From RGIG995 sp045543655 (GTDB taxonomy: Bacteria; Bacillota; Clostridia; Oscillospirales; UBA644): a DNA stretch of 64,000 nt. Of this stretch, positions 24,158-32,539 are shown in pieces. How positions within the stretch are numbered: the stretch's first letter is position 1; every line of letters starts with the position of its first letter. The position numbers were made by a program, and so were the translations under genes. Under the pieces are notes generated by a model. It had not been told where the DNA came from and did no database searches. It was given only the letters and a program-made list of their open reading frames with translations. Location: NCBI GenBank assembly GCA_045543655.1, contig JAZPXN010000038.1:39430-103429 (forward strand), in the 5' to 3' direction.

Positions 24158-25237
24158 TTAACCGAGAATCAGTTCTTCGAGGGATACGATGGCAACGCCC
24201 TGATCTCCCGCATTTTTCAGCGCCGCGTATTCGGAGACCGAGGCGGTGACGATGGTATCGGCGCAAACGCCCTTGGCGTTGTTGATACGATCGGTAGAGA
24301 CCTGCTTGATGACCTCGGGCATCCATTGAGCCATCAGAATGTTTCCGGCCCACATGGTATCCTTGCCGTAGCAGAGCATTTCGTCGCAGACGGCGTAAGC
24401 GTTGATGATCTCCCGGGCGGTCTCGGTCTCGGTCAGATCTCTTGCCAGCTGGAAGGGATCCTGATAGACCACGTGCTTGCAGGTCTTTTCGGCGGCCAAA
24501 GCCCCGGATTTGACCAGGTCGGCCACGTAGGCGGTGAAGGTGAGAACGTCGCAGGAAAGGGCAACGTCCCACTCCTTGTATTCCCGCTTGAAGACCTTTG
24601 CGTCCTGGGGATCGTAGGCAACGACGGTCTTGTATCTATTCATGACCTTGGCGCAGGCAGACATCTGCTGCTTGGTCTCGTCGGCGGCGGAAATGAGATA
24701 TTCCAGCTGCTGACCGGACGCAGGCTCGTCGGCAAGGACGGTAAAGGCAACGCCGGCCTTCTCCAGCACCTTGATCGCCTTAACGGCGGCGTCGGGAACC
24801 ATATAACGGGCGTCCACGCCAAGGAAGAGCAGAACGTCGGTCTTTGCGGCGTGGGCGGCGACGGCTTCGGCCAGGGCGGCGTCGATTTCGGTCTTACCGT
24901 AAGCGTTTCCGGTCTCCAGACAATTGTCCACGAGAACGTTGATGTATTCGGGCAGTTTGCCTTCCATGGCGGCGTCAAGACGGGCTTCCTTCGTAAACAT
25001 GACGGGATCCCAGCCGGTGACGCATTCCTTGGTGCAGGCGCCGCAGCAGGCGCATTCGTAGATATTATCGGCCACTTCCTCGATTCCGAAGGCTTCCCGG
25101 TTGACCAGGGAAAGCCCCAGTGCCCGTGCCCGGGAGGTGTTTCTTTCCAGACCGGTGGCGTTCCCGATGGGGCAGATGTGGCGGCACATCCAGCAGAACC
25201 GGCAGGCGTCTACGTGCTTTTTGCTATTTTCAGTCAT
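24158..25237 (-). CDS. GlcF-like iron-sulfur oxidoreductase subunit
   Basis: A 359-aa protein with two cysteine clusters near the N-terminus, C12-C15-C18-C22 (CRFCWMCRHICP) and C62/C64/C65-C68-C72 (CACCGACTKEC), fitting two [4Fe-4S] centres, then an alpha/beta body like the GlcF/CCG group although the full C-terminal CCG cysteine pairs are not obvious. It should pass electrons between the FAD subunit encoded just upstream (15-base gap) and the fused Etf. It is cytoplasmic or peripheral; no membrane helix is seen. Confidence 0.82.
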   Translation of the reverse strand: MTENSKKHVDACRFCWMCRHICPIGNATGLERNTSRARALGLSLVNREAFGIEEVADNIYECACCGACTKECVTGWDPVMFTKEARLDAAMEGKLPEYINVLVDNCLETGNAYGKTEIDAALAEAVAAHAAKTDVLLFLGVDARYMVPDAAVKAIKVLEKAGVAFTVLADEPASGQQLEYLISAADETKQQMSACAKVMNRYKTVVAYDPQDAKVFKREYKEWDVALSCDVLTFTAYVADLVKSGALAAEKTCKHVVYQDPFQLARDLTETETAREIINAYAVCDEMLCYGKDTMWAGNILMAQWMPEVIKQVSTDRINNAKGVCADTIVTASVSEYAALKNAGDQGVAIVSLEELILG

Positions 25238-25252
25238 TGTTTTATCCTCCCC

Positions 25253-26683
25253 TTACAGACCCAGCTTGAAGGGATTCATGATCCCGTTGGGGTCCAGCTG
25301 TTTCTTCAGTCCCTCGAAGACCTGCATGGCGGGACCGTACTGTTCCTTCATCAGACGGCCCAGCTTGATGCCGACGCCGTGGTGATCGTTGACTACGCCG
25401 CCGTTGGCCAAAGCGGCGCGGACGCCTACGGTCCATACCTTCTGATGGAGACGCAGGGCCTCCACGGGATCCTGGGGAACGTCCTTTCCTTCAATAATGA
25501 AGCGGTCGTAGATCATGCAGCCCCATTCGTACCAATGGGAGAAGTGGGCGATGAACTTGGCCTGGGGGAAGTTGGTCTCTACCGCTTCCTTCATGGCCCA
25601 GTAGATCTTTTCGATCTTATCATAGGGGGCAATGGTGTCCATGGTGCCGAACATCTGAGGAATATCCATCATGTGGCCGGGATAGAAGAAGGTGATCTTC
25701 TCCTTCCACCATTTTTCGCCGTATTCGCTGCCCAGGTCCTCTGCGCCGTATTTGGCAAAGGTCTCAAGCAGGATCTTTTCCTCCACCTCTACCATTTCCT
25801 TACAGCCCTCGTAAGCAATGTTCATGAAGGCGCCGTCCCGTTCCACACCCACGATCTTCTTGATCAGGGAAGCGGTCTCGGCGGGGTCGTAAAGACGCAT
25901 GACGGAGGGCTTGAACTTCTGCAAAAGCTCTCTGGAAGCCTTGAAGGCCGAGGACATATCCTGGAACAGGAAGCCCCGGAAGCGGCGTTCCTCGGGCTGA
26001 TCGTAGATGCGGATCTGGGCCTTGGTAATAATGCCGAGGGTCCCTTCGGATCCGATGAAGATCTGATTCAGATCCGGGCCGGCAGCGTGCTTGGGGGCCG
26101 AGGCGGTATTGATGATATCGCCGTTGGGCAGAACCACCTCCATCTGCAGGACCATATCGTCGATCTTCCCGTATTTGGTGGAGACCACGCCGATGCCGCG
26201 GTGGGCCAAAAATCCGCCTACGGTGGAGCAGGTCAGGGAGGAGGGATAGTGCATGGTTGCTTTGCCTACCTCGTTGGCGGCCCATTCAATATGCTTATAG
26301 ATGGCGCCGGTGCCGCATTCGATGTACATTCCCTCGGTGTTGACCTCGTAGATCTTGTTCATTCTCTTGGTGTCCAGAACGATGCCGCCGCAGACGGGGA
26401 TGGCGCCGCCCTGGGTTCCGCCGCCGCCACCCCAGGTGGTCACGGGGATCTTGTAATAATTGGCGATTTTCAGAACCTTGGAGGTCTCCTGGGCGTCTTT
26501 GGGGGCAACGATATAGTCGGCGGAGGGCATCCGGCGGCCGCGATCGGCCCACATCCGGGAAAGCCAATAGTAGTCTACGCTGTGGGTCAGCTTGTCAATC
26601 TCCCGGACGGAACAGTTTTCTTCGCCAACGGCGTCTTCCAGCTCGGTCAGGATCATTGCGGACAAAAATTCGTTGTTCTGCAT
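25253..26683 (-). CDS. GlcD/AGPS-type FAD-binding oxidoreductase
   Basis: A 476-aa flavoprotein of the VAO/PCMH fold. FAD-pyrophosphate contacts are in VTTWGGGGGTQGGA (81-94) and SSLTCSTVGGFLAHRGIG, with GSEGTLGIITKAQIR before the substrate domain. The C-terminal NDHHGVGIKLGRLM resembles the histidine motif of alkylglycerone-phosphate synthase and D-lactate/glycolate dehydrogenases. It likely oxidises a 2-hydroxy acid or sugar acid. Together with the Fe-S protein (15 bases downstream) and EtfBA it forms a probable three-part dehydrogenase. The substrate is unknown. Confidence 0.87.
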   Translation of the reverse strand: MQNNEFLSAMILTELEDAVGEENCSVREIDKLTHSVDYYWLSRMWADRGRRMPSADYIVAPKDAQETSKVLKIANYYKIPVTTWGGGGGTQGGAIPVCGGIVLDTKRMNKIYEVNTEGMYIECGTGAIYKHIEWAANEVGKATMHYPSSLTCSTVGGFLAHRGIGVVSTKYGKIDDMVLQMEVVLPNGDIINTASAPKHAAGPDLNQIFIGSEGTLGIITKAQIRIYDQPEERRFRGFLFQDMSSAFKASRELLQKFKPSVMRLYDPAETASLIKKIVGVERDGAFMNIAYEGCKEMVEVEEKILLETFAKYGAEDLGSEYGEKWWKEKITFFYPGHMMDIPQMFGTMDTIAPYDKIEKIYWAMKEAVETNFPQAKFIAHFSHWYEWGCMIYDRFIIEGKDVPQDPVEALRLHQKVWTVGVRAALANGGVVNDHHGVGIKLGRLMKEQYGPAMQVFEGLKKQLDPNGIMNPFKLGL

Positions 26684-26707
26684 GATACGCTACTCCTTTA
26701 TTTTTCA

Positions 26708-28105
26708 TCAAATATTATTGTCGATTTTCAGGTTGGGGAAATATTTGCAGAATTCTTTGATCTCTGCGGTATAATCCCCTTCGATCTCTACGAAGTGGTG
26801 AATGTACGGCCCGTCGAGAAGCCGGTCCTCCACCGCCTGCAGATCCTTGAATTCGCCCCACAGATAGGTTCCGTGGGTCTCGGGGCCGGGAACGGTCTTG
26901 CAGACCAGAGGAAGGATCATGTAATTGCCCTTGTCCTGATCGATGCGGGCCACGGTGTAGGTTCCGTTTTTGGCGCGGAACCATTCCCGCTGATTGACCA
27001 GCTCCGCCGGGCAGTCGGGCGCCTTTACCGACAGGGGGAAGGGGCCGCAGTGCCACAGCAGCTCTGCATTCCGGTTTTCGGGATGGCGGACGGTGAATTC
27101 CCCCAGGAAGGGCCGCACTTTGCCCAGGGCGGCGGATTCCAGCAGCACCATGGTCAGGGCGCAATGCATATCGCTTTCACAGCTGACGATATAGCCCAGA
27201 TCGTTCAGCACGCCGTAAACGGCGCAGGGGACAAGTCCGTCGAAGAGCTGAGGCGTGGCCGTCCAGCATTCGGCGGAGATCACGTCCAGGTTGAATTCCT
27301 TGAAAATGCCGATATACGTCACCACCAGGCAGGCCATCCGCTCAAGGTATTCCGGAGTAAGGTCGTCCATCTGATAATTGACCTTGAAATAATTGATGTA
27401 TTTTTCGATCTCGTCCTTTTCGCTTTCCAGGGTCTGGTAGAACCGATCCTGCAAAACGGCCAGATTGACGGGGACGATCTTCAGCCCGAAGCGATTCATC
27501 AGCTCCCCTTCGTTCCAGATCACCGAAAAGAAGGGCTGGGGACGGGCCCCCACCTGACCGACCCGGAGTCCGGTGAAATTCTTGACCATGTTGGCCACCC
27601 GAACGAAACGGTCGAAGCCTTCTTTAAATTCCTTGGAATCTACCTTGCAGCAGGGAAGGTGAGAGAAGGGGATATCGTATCTCTGGAACTGACGGGAGAC
27701 ACCGAACAGACCGCATTGGGAATCGGTGGGGCGCATCCCGTGGACGTAATATTCGTCGTCGAGGGGGGCCCACAGAAGACAGGGCTTCCCGATCTCTTTG
27801 GCCAGATCCGCAGCGGCCTCTTCGTTGCCGAAATTGCAGTTGATGATCATCACCGCGTCGACCCTTGCTTCCTTCAGCCGGGCGACGGCGGCGTTCTTGG
27901 ATTCCTCGTCAAAAATCAGGTCGTTGCACCCGAGCCCGTTCGTATTGACGAAGGAGACGTTCCGGGAGGTGAAGTTCTCCTCGATGTACTTGACGAAGCG
28001 GTGCCCCCGTTCTTCGGCGGAGATCCAGGTGAGAAAGGTCTTTGCGGGACGGTTGGTCGCGTTGCGGCGCATCGGTACCAGACCGACGGTGATCTTGTGG
28101 TCCAT
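26708..28105 (-). CDS. L-fucose/L-arabinose isomerase-like protein
   Basis: A 465-aa protein of the FucI/AraA superfamily: an N-terminal substrate domain with VDAVMIINCNFGNEEAAADL, a central part with SAECWTATPQL and VSCESDMHCALTM providing candidate metal-binding glutamates, and a C-terminal domain with FPLSVKAP. It is the first gene of the 13.7-kb catabolic operon, 24 bases before the FAD oxidase gene. It would convert an aldose to a ketose with Mn2+; since true FucI is nearly 600 residues, this is a shorter relative of unknown specificity. Confidence 0.8.
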   Translation of the reverse strand: MDHKITVGLVPMRRNATNRPAKTFLTWISAEERGHRFVKYIEENFTSRNVSFVNTNGLGCNDLIFDEESKNAAVARLKEARVDAVMIINCNFGNEEAAADLAKEIGKPCLLWAPLDDEYYVHGMRPTDSQCGLFGVSRQFQRYDIPFSHLPCCKVDSKEFKEGFDRFVRVANMVKNFTGLRVGQVGARPQPFFSVIWNEGELMNRFGLKIVPVNLAVLQDRFYQTLESEKDEIEKYINYFKVNYQMDDLTPEYLERMACLVVTYIGIFKEFNLDVISAECWTATPQLFDGLVPCAVYGVLNDLGYIVSCESDMHCALTMVLLESAALGKVRPFLGEFTVRHPENRNAELLWHCGPFPLSVKAPDCPAELVNQREWFRAKNGTYTVARIDQDKGNYMILPLVCKTVPGPETHGTYLWGEFKDLQAVEDRLLDGPYIHHFVEIEGDYTAEIKEFCKYFPNLKIDNNI

Positions 28106-28118
28106 TTCAAAAAACCCC

Positions 28119-28147
28119 TTTACAATTTAGAAGATTTGTGCTATAAT
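28119..28147 (+). promoter_or_regulatory. Promoter reading toward the RpiR regulator gene
   Basis: TTTACA (28119-28124), 17 bases, TATAAT (28142-28147) with TTGTGC before it. The leader to the RpiR ATG would be about 200 bases and runs through the opposing promoter and the operator at 28218-28242. Confidence 0.6.
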
Positions 28148-28183
28148 ATATAGGATGGACGGAGTGAAACGTGCCGTCAGTTT

Positions 28184-28212
28184 ATTATAACATATCCTTG
28201 AGAAAAATGCAA
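28184..28212 (-). promoter_or_regulatory. Promoter of the long catabolic operon
   Basis: On the minus strand TTGCAT (28207-28212), 17 bases, TATAAT (28184-28189) with ATATGT before it. Start near 28177, about 70 bases before the first gene. Confidence 0.75.
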
Positions 28213-28217
28213 GTGTT

Positions 28218-28242
28218 TTTGAAAAAAAATTTCATTTTCAAA
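28218..28242. promoter_or_regulatory. Probable RpiR operator at the catabolic promoter
   Basis: Inverted repeat TTTGAAAA (28218-28225) / TTTTCAAA (28235-28242) with 9 bases between; it contains TGAAAA-AAA-ATTTCA. It sits just upstream of the operon's -35. Confidence 0.55.
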
Positions 28243-28321
28243 AAAACTTTATAATTCAACGGTTTTAAACGGATTGTCCGACCGTGTTTTTGTGCTTTGA
28301 TTCGGGGAATCGTTAAAAAAA

Positions 28322-28336
28322 TGAAAAAAATTTTCA
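28322..28336. promoter_or_regulatory. Probable RpiR operator before the regulator gene
   Basis: TGAAAA-AAA-TTTTCA, perfect 6-base arms, ending 18 bases before the ATG at 28355. Arms and spacing equal the site at 29400-29414. Confidence 0.55.
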
Positions 28337-28354
28337 CTTCAGCGGAGTAAACCT

Positions 28355-29194
28355 ATGAAATCTATTATTTTAGAGATCCGTTCCAAATTTGCGGAGATGG
28401 GGCCCAGCGAGAAAAAAATCGCCAATTGTCTCATTGAAGATCCCGCCTGCATTCTGCCTCTGTCGATCAGCGAATTTGCGGCAAAGGCCGGTTGCGGCGA
28501 CGCTACCGCCATCCGTTTTGCCCGCCGTTTGGGGCTGAAGGGGTATCAGGAGCTGAAAATTGCCATTGCCGGCGAGGTCTCCTCTCTGTCCCGGGAGCGG
28601 GAACAGGTTTCCAAGGACGACAGCTGCTTCGATATGTACGTCAAGCGGATCAACGATATTCAGATCGCCCTGGAGAATACCCGCGGCGTTCTGGACCCGG
28701 AGGGGCTGGAAAAGGCTGCCAACGCCATTCTGAACGCGGAGCGCATCGTTTTGTTCGGTCTGGGCAATTCCTCCCCCATCGCCATGGACGCCCAGTATAA
28801 ATTTCTGCGCATCGGGCTGAATTGCGACGCCTGCTCCGACAGCCATCTGCAGGTGAATATCGCAAGTCATCTGAATAAGCGTTGCGTGGCCATCGGAGTT
28901 TCCCATTCCGGCCGGTCGGTGGACGTGGTGGAGGCTCTTCGACTGGCCCGTCTCTGCGGGGCGACCACCATCTGCGTGACCAATCACGACGTTTCCCCCA
29001 TTACCCGGGTCTCGGATATCTGTCTTTTCACCAAGTCGGAGGAGACCAAGTACACCAATCTTTCCATGTCCTCCCGGACGGCTGCGCTGGCGATTTTCGA
29101 TTCGATCTATACTTATATCGTGGCCAATTCCGATCATCAGGCCGCCGAGGCCATCACCGCCACCGAAATCGGAATGAAGAGCAAAAAATACTAA
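28355..29194 (+). CDS. MurR/RpiR family transcriptional regulator
   Basis: A 279-aa regulator with an N-terminal HTH_6 domain (about 1-77; SISEFAAKAGCGDATAIRFA is the helix-turn-helix) and a SIS sugar-phosphate-binding domain (about 118-250; GLGNSSPIAMD and VSHSGRSVDVVEA). The SIS domain suggests a sugar phosphate made by the operon as effector. It is divergent from the catabolic operon, and TGAAAA-N3-TTTTCA sites lie before both and before the solute-binding gene at 29541. Usually such proteins repress until the ligand binds. Confidence 0.92.
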   Translation: MKSIILEIRSKFAEMGPSEKKIANCLIEDPACILPLSISEFAAKAGCGDATAIRFARRLGLKGYQELKIAIAGEVSSLSREREQVSKDDSCFDMYVKRINDIQIALENTRGVLDPEGLEKAANAILNAERIVLFGLGNSSPIAMDAQYKFLRIGLNCDACSDSHLQVNIASHLNKRCVAIGVSHSGRSVDVVEALRLARLCGATTICVTNHDVSPITRVSDICLFTKSEETKYTNLSMSSRTAALAIFDSIYTYIVANSDHQAAEAITATEIGMKSKKY

Positions 29195-29209
29195 ACGCGT
29201 CCCCTTCTC

Positions 29210-29243
29210 CCGCCGCAGGAGAGATCCTGCGGCGGTTTTTTTT
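29210..29243 (+). terminator. Terminator of the RpiR gene
   Basis: CCGCCGCAGGA and TCCTGCGGCGG pair over 11 bp around the loop GAGA, followed by eight T. Confidence 0.92.
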
Positions 29244-29399
29244 GTCTTTTTTTGCGTCCCTTTGAGAGAGGGTGGAAAAAAATTTCATTTCCTTGGAACT
29301 TTCCTGGGGAATCCCCCGAAAGCTTGAGGGGAACGCAAAGTTAATTTTGGTTATTATTAACAAAAATAGAGGTTGCAATTTGTTTATTGCGCCGAAATA

Positions 29400-29414
29400 T
29401 GAAAATATTTTTCA
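29400..29414. promoter_or_regulatory. Probable RpiR operator at the solute-binding gene promoter
   Basis: TGAAAA-TAT-TTTTCA, perfect 6-base arms, ending 17 bases before the -35. A weaker related sequence, GGAAAAAAATTTCATTTCC, lies at 29273-29291. Confidence 0.5.
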
Positions 29415-29431
29415 AAATTGCTTAAAAACAC

Positions 29432-29460
29432 TTGCAATCGGCGCAGATTTGTGCTATTCT
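29432..29460 (+). promoter_or_regulatory. Promoter of the solute-binding lipoprotein gene
   Basis: TTGCAA (29432-29437), 17 bases, TATTCT (29455-29460) preceded by TTGTGC. Confidence 0.65.
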
Positions 29461-29540
29461 TATATCATAGAAAGTGCCGCCGTCCGGCGGTTCTGAACGA
29501 TGTCAACCATATTGAATTAAGCAAAGAAAGAGGAACGCTT

Positions 29541-31046
29541 ATGAAACTTGCAAAGCGCGTCTTTTCCCTGATTCTCGTGTTGCTGATGATTCTTGCTCTG
29601 GTGGCTTGCGGCGAATCCGGAACCCCTACCGATAAGGATCCCGGCAAGACTCCCGGGGGAAATCAGACCGGCGACAAGAATCCCTCGAAGGATTTTGATC
29701 TGCCCGAACGCCCCGTCTCCGAGATGGAAGGGAAGACCTATATCATCATTCAGCATGAGCCCGAGACCGATCCCTTCGGCTATTCCGAGGACTCTCTGCT
29801 GGCTCAGCGCGCCAACGAGCGGATCAACGAGGTTCAGGAGCTGTACGGCTGTACCATTCAGCTGTCCCAGATCCCCTACGACGATAAATTCGCCACCTCC
29901 GTTCAGGCGCTGACCTTTGCCGAAAATTCCGGCGACCTGATCTTCTCCTACAATCAGGCTCAGCTTCGCAAGACCCTCGGCACCGGCGGCTCCTCTTCCT
30001 TGATGCAGGACCTGCTTCAGCTGGACCATATCATCAATTTCTGGGATATGGAAAAGTGGGGCAATATTACCGCCCGGGAAACCATGATGGCCGGCGGTAC
30101 CTTCTACGGCGTTGCGCCCAACCTTTGGATCAATTACACTCCCCTGCCCTATTATCTGGTGGTTTATAACAAAGACCTGCTCACCGAATTCGGCGCCACC
30201 GATCCTCAGGAGCTGTGGGAGCAGAACGCCTGGGACCGTGACGAAATGCTGGAGCTGATCGTCAAATGCTACGACGATTCCTCTTCCGACGCGATCTGGG
30301 GTATGACCGCTTCCATGACCCACATGATGCGGGCCACCTTCCTGACCACCGGTCAGCCCACCGTAATCGTTGACAAGATCAACGCCGACGGCACTGCCGA
30401 ATGGTCTCACGGTCTGAAGACCGCCGATGCCAAGGAGGCTCTGGGCTGGTTGCAGGATGCGCTTACCACCTACGCCAAGCATTTCAATAACGAGGAAGCC
30501 GGCGGCTGGGGTATCTGGAAGTCTCACGAGCCTCTCATTGCCGGACAGTCTGCCTTTGCGCTGACCCGTCCCTCCACCGTTTTCGATTACGTTGTAACCG
30601 ACATGAACAATTTCGGCCTGACCCTCTGGGCCGGTGCCGATTCCAACGTGGTCAGCGGTTATTACGAAAACTCCTCCGCCATCGCCATTCCCCTCTTCGC
30701 TCAGAACGTGGAGCATTCCGCATTCCTGATGTACGACCTGTTCGAGGGTCTTGCGGGCGTGGAGACCTTCGACGACGTTGTGGCATATTACCGGGATACT
30801 TATTTCGCCACCGATCTGGACGTGGACTATCTTCTGCGCAGCGACGCCAAGTCCCTCCAGTATTCTTACTGGCCCAACGGCGGCGGCGACGTCTGGACCG
30901 CTATGGGCGCCGGATTTGTGGGTGCGTCCTCCGTCCAGGTTCTGATCGACAAGAACGTGGGTCTCATTGAGGAATGCATTACCACCCATATGCTTCCCAA
31001 CCAGGTGGTAATCGAAGGCTACCGCGCCGCTCAGTATTTCGACTGA
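29541..31046 (+). CDS. Extracellular solute-binding lipoprotein (sugar ABC type)
   Basis: A 501-aa lipoprotein. The signal ends in LVACGE (cysteine near residue 21), followed by a Pro/Gly/Lys-rich linker to about 50. The body resembles family 1 sugar-binding proteins of ABC importers (RTLCTE-like region AGGTFYGVAPNLW, then YYLVVYNKDLLTEFG). ATG 29541 lies after AAAGAGGA. No permease or ATPase gene follows, so it must use a transporter encoded elsewhere, or it is a surface sugar-binding protein. The TGAAAA-N3-TTTTCA box near its promoter ties it to the RpiR regulon. Confidence 0.78.
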   Translation: MKLAKRVFSLILVLLMILALVACGESGTPTDKDPGKTPGGNQTGDKNPSKDFDLPERPVSEMEGKTYIIIQHEPETDPFGYSEDSLLAQRANERINEVQELYGCTIQLSQIPYDDKFATSVQALTFAENSGDLIFSYNQAQLRKTLGTGGSSSLMQDLLQLDHIINFWDMEKWGNITARETMMAGGTFYGVAPNLWINYTPLPYYLVVYNKDLLTEFGATDPQELWEQNAWDRDEMLELIVKCYDDSSSDAIWGMTASMTHMMRATFLTTGQPTVIVDKINADGTAEWSHGLKTADAKEALGWLQDALTTYAKHFNNEEAGGWGIWKSHEPLIAGQSAFALTRPSTVFDYVVTDMNNFGLTLWAGADSNVVSGYYENSSAIAIPLFAQNVEHSAFLMYDLFEGLAGVETFDDVVAYYRDTYFATDLDVDYLLRSDAKSLQYSYWPNGGGDVWTAMGAGFVGASSVQVLIDKNVGLIEECITTHMLPNQVVIEGYRAAQYFD

Positions 31047-31102
31047 TCCCATCCGTAACTCAATCATCTTCCTATAAAGATTACATTTTCAGGAGAATCG
31101 TT

Positions 31103-32398
31103 ATGAAAAAATTGTTTACTGTGCTCCTCGCCCTTGCGATGATGCTCTCGGTGGTTGCCGGGTTTGCCGTCACCGCCTCCGCCGCCCCCGAATATCTGGA
31201 AACCGAATACGAGTACAACGTCAGCGAAGAATGGGGCAACGAAGAAACCAAGAAGAACCCCGTCTTCCAGGGCGGGCTCTGGATGTACGAATGGTATCAC
31301 GAGGTCAATCAGGAATTCGGTGTCATGGAAGCCTGGTTTGACAAGACTCCCGAAGGAGTCGGCTCCTCCACGATGACCAATTACTACACCGCCATCGAAA
31401 ACAGCTATGAGGAATACGGCTTGGGTGCCGGTTCCCTCGACGATTATTATTACTGCGCTGTCCGTTACAACGGCAAGGGTCTGCACCCCGGCATCAACGT
31501 GGCCCCCGTCGTCACCTTCGTCTGCCCCGCCGACGGCAAGCTTCAGTATACCGTCAAGGGCGCTCCCAACGGGAAGAACAATATTGCAGAAAAGAATTCC
31601 GCCGGCAACCACCTCTACGTCTTTCTGGATGAAGAAATCGTATACGAAGTGGAAACCTGCCACTATCAGGAAGATAAGTCCACCTACGACGTGGATCTGA
31701 TCCTGGACGTCAAGGAAGGCCAGAAGATCCGCTATGCCATCGGCCCCAACGGTTCCCGTTCCTCCAAGGGCTGGGATATGAAGGAGCTGCCCTGCGTGGT
31801 TTATCTGGAATCTCCCGTTCCCATCGGGAATCCCAAGGGCGCCGCTCCCGCCAATATCATGACCACCGACCGCACCTCCAGCGGCTGCACCGTTTCCTGG
31901 GATGCCGTGGAGAATGCCACCGGTTACAACGTTTATCTGAACGGTGAAAAGCTTAACGATGCGCCCATCACCGCGACCAATTTCACCATCACCGGGCTCG
32001 AACCCGAAACCGTTTACGAATCCCTGACCGTTTCTTCCGTTTCCGCCGCCGGAGTGGAATCCGATCAGTCCGATCCCAAATCCTTCCGCACCAAGCAGGC
32101 GGAGGTCGCTTCCTCCGACGATAAGGCTCCTGCCGGAAACGACGATAAGACCCCTGATCAGGATAACGACAAGACCCCCGATCAGGACGGCGATAAGGCT
32201 CCTTCCACCAACGGTTCCTCCAACGTGGGGCTGATCGTTATCATTGTTGCCGTGGCCGTGGTTGTTCTTCTCATTCTTGCCGTTGCCATCGTTCTCGTGG
32301 TTCTGATGATGAAGAAGGTGAACGCGCTGACTGCCGCGCAGGCTCCCTCTGCTCCCCAGGCTCCCGCTGCGGAGGCTTCCGAGGAGAACAAAGAATAA
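31103..32398 (+). CDS. Secreted protein with FN3 domain and C-terminal membrane anchor
   Basis: A 431-aa protein with a cleavable signal (MKKLF to about residue 28, ending TASAAPE). A unique N-terminal region (about 30-240; rich in Tyr, Trp and acidic residues, possibly a carbohydrate-binding beta-sandwich) precedes a fibronectin type III domain (about 247-330; GCTVSWDAVENATGYNVYLNG). Then comes a linker with repeated DDKTPDQDND-like units, and a membrane helix (about 375-405) followed by a short tail. There is no LPXTG, so it is held by the helix. It starts 56 bases after the solute-binding gene with AGGAGA before the ATG; the two may be co-transcribed. Confidence 0.78.
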   Translation: MKKLFTVLLALAMMLSVVAGFAVTASAAPEYLETEYEYNVSEEWGNEETKKNPVFQGGLWMYEWYHEVNQEFGVMEAWFDKTPEGVGSSTMTNYYTAIENSYEEYGLGAGSLDDYYYCAVRYNGKGLHPGINVAPVVTFVCPADGKLQYTVKGAPNGKNNIAEKNSAGNHLYVFLDEEIVYEVETCHYQEDKSTYDVDLILDVKEGQKIRYAIGPNGSRSSKGWDMKELPCVVYLESPVPIGNPKGAAPANIMTTDRTSSGCTVSWDAVENATGYNVYLNGEKLNDAPITATNFTITGLEPETVYESLTVSSVSAAGVESDQSDPKSFRTKQAEVASSDDKAPAGNDDKTPDQDNDKTPDQDGDKAPSTNGSSNVGLIVIIVAVAVVVLLILAVAIVLVVLMMKKVNALTAAQAPSAPQAPAAEASEENKE

Positions 32399-32539
32399 AA
32401 TAATAGGCTGAATGTCTACGGACGGAGGGGACGGATCGTTTCTCCGCCTCCTCCGGCAACCCGAAATCGGAATTTGCAAAAAGTTCCGCTTTCGGGCTGT
32501 TTCGTCCTTGGGTATGGCCTGATATAAGGAGAGAATATC
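32399..32539. other. Intergenic leader of the giant surface protein gene
   Basis: No promoter hexamers are clear. CCCGAAA (about 32461) can pair with TTTCGGG (about 32492), and GGAGG/CCTCC blocks lie before it, so the leader is probably folded. The ribosome site AAGGAGAG precedes the ATG at 32540. Confidence 0.35.

Noticed and set aside
24146..28153. A 1335-codon plus-strand frame opposite four operon genes
   Set aside because: The minus-strand genes have clear motifs (FAD, Fe-S, isomerase) and ribosome sites. The plus frame crosses all their boundaries and is only a codon-bias artefact.
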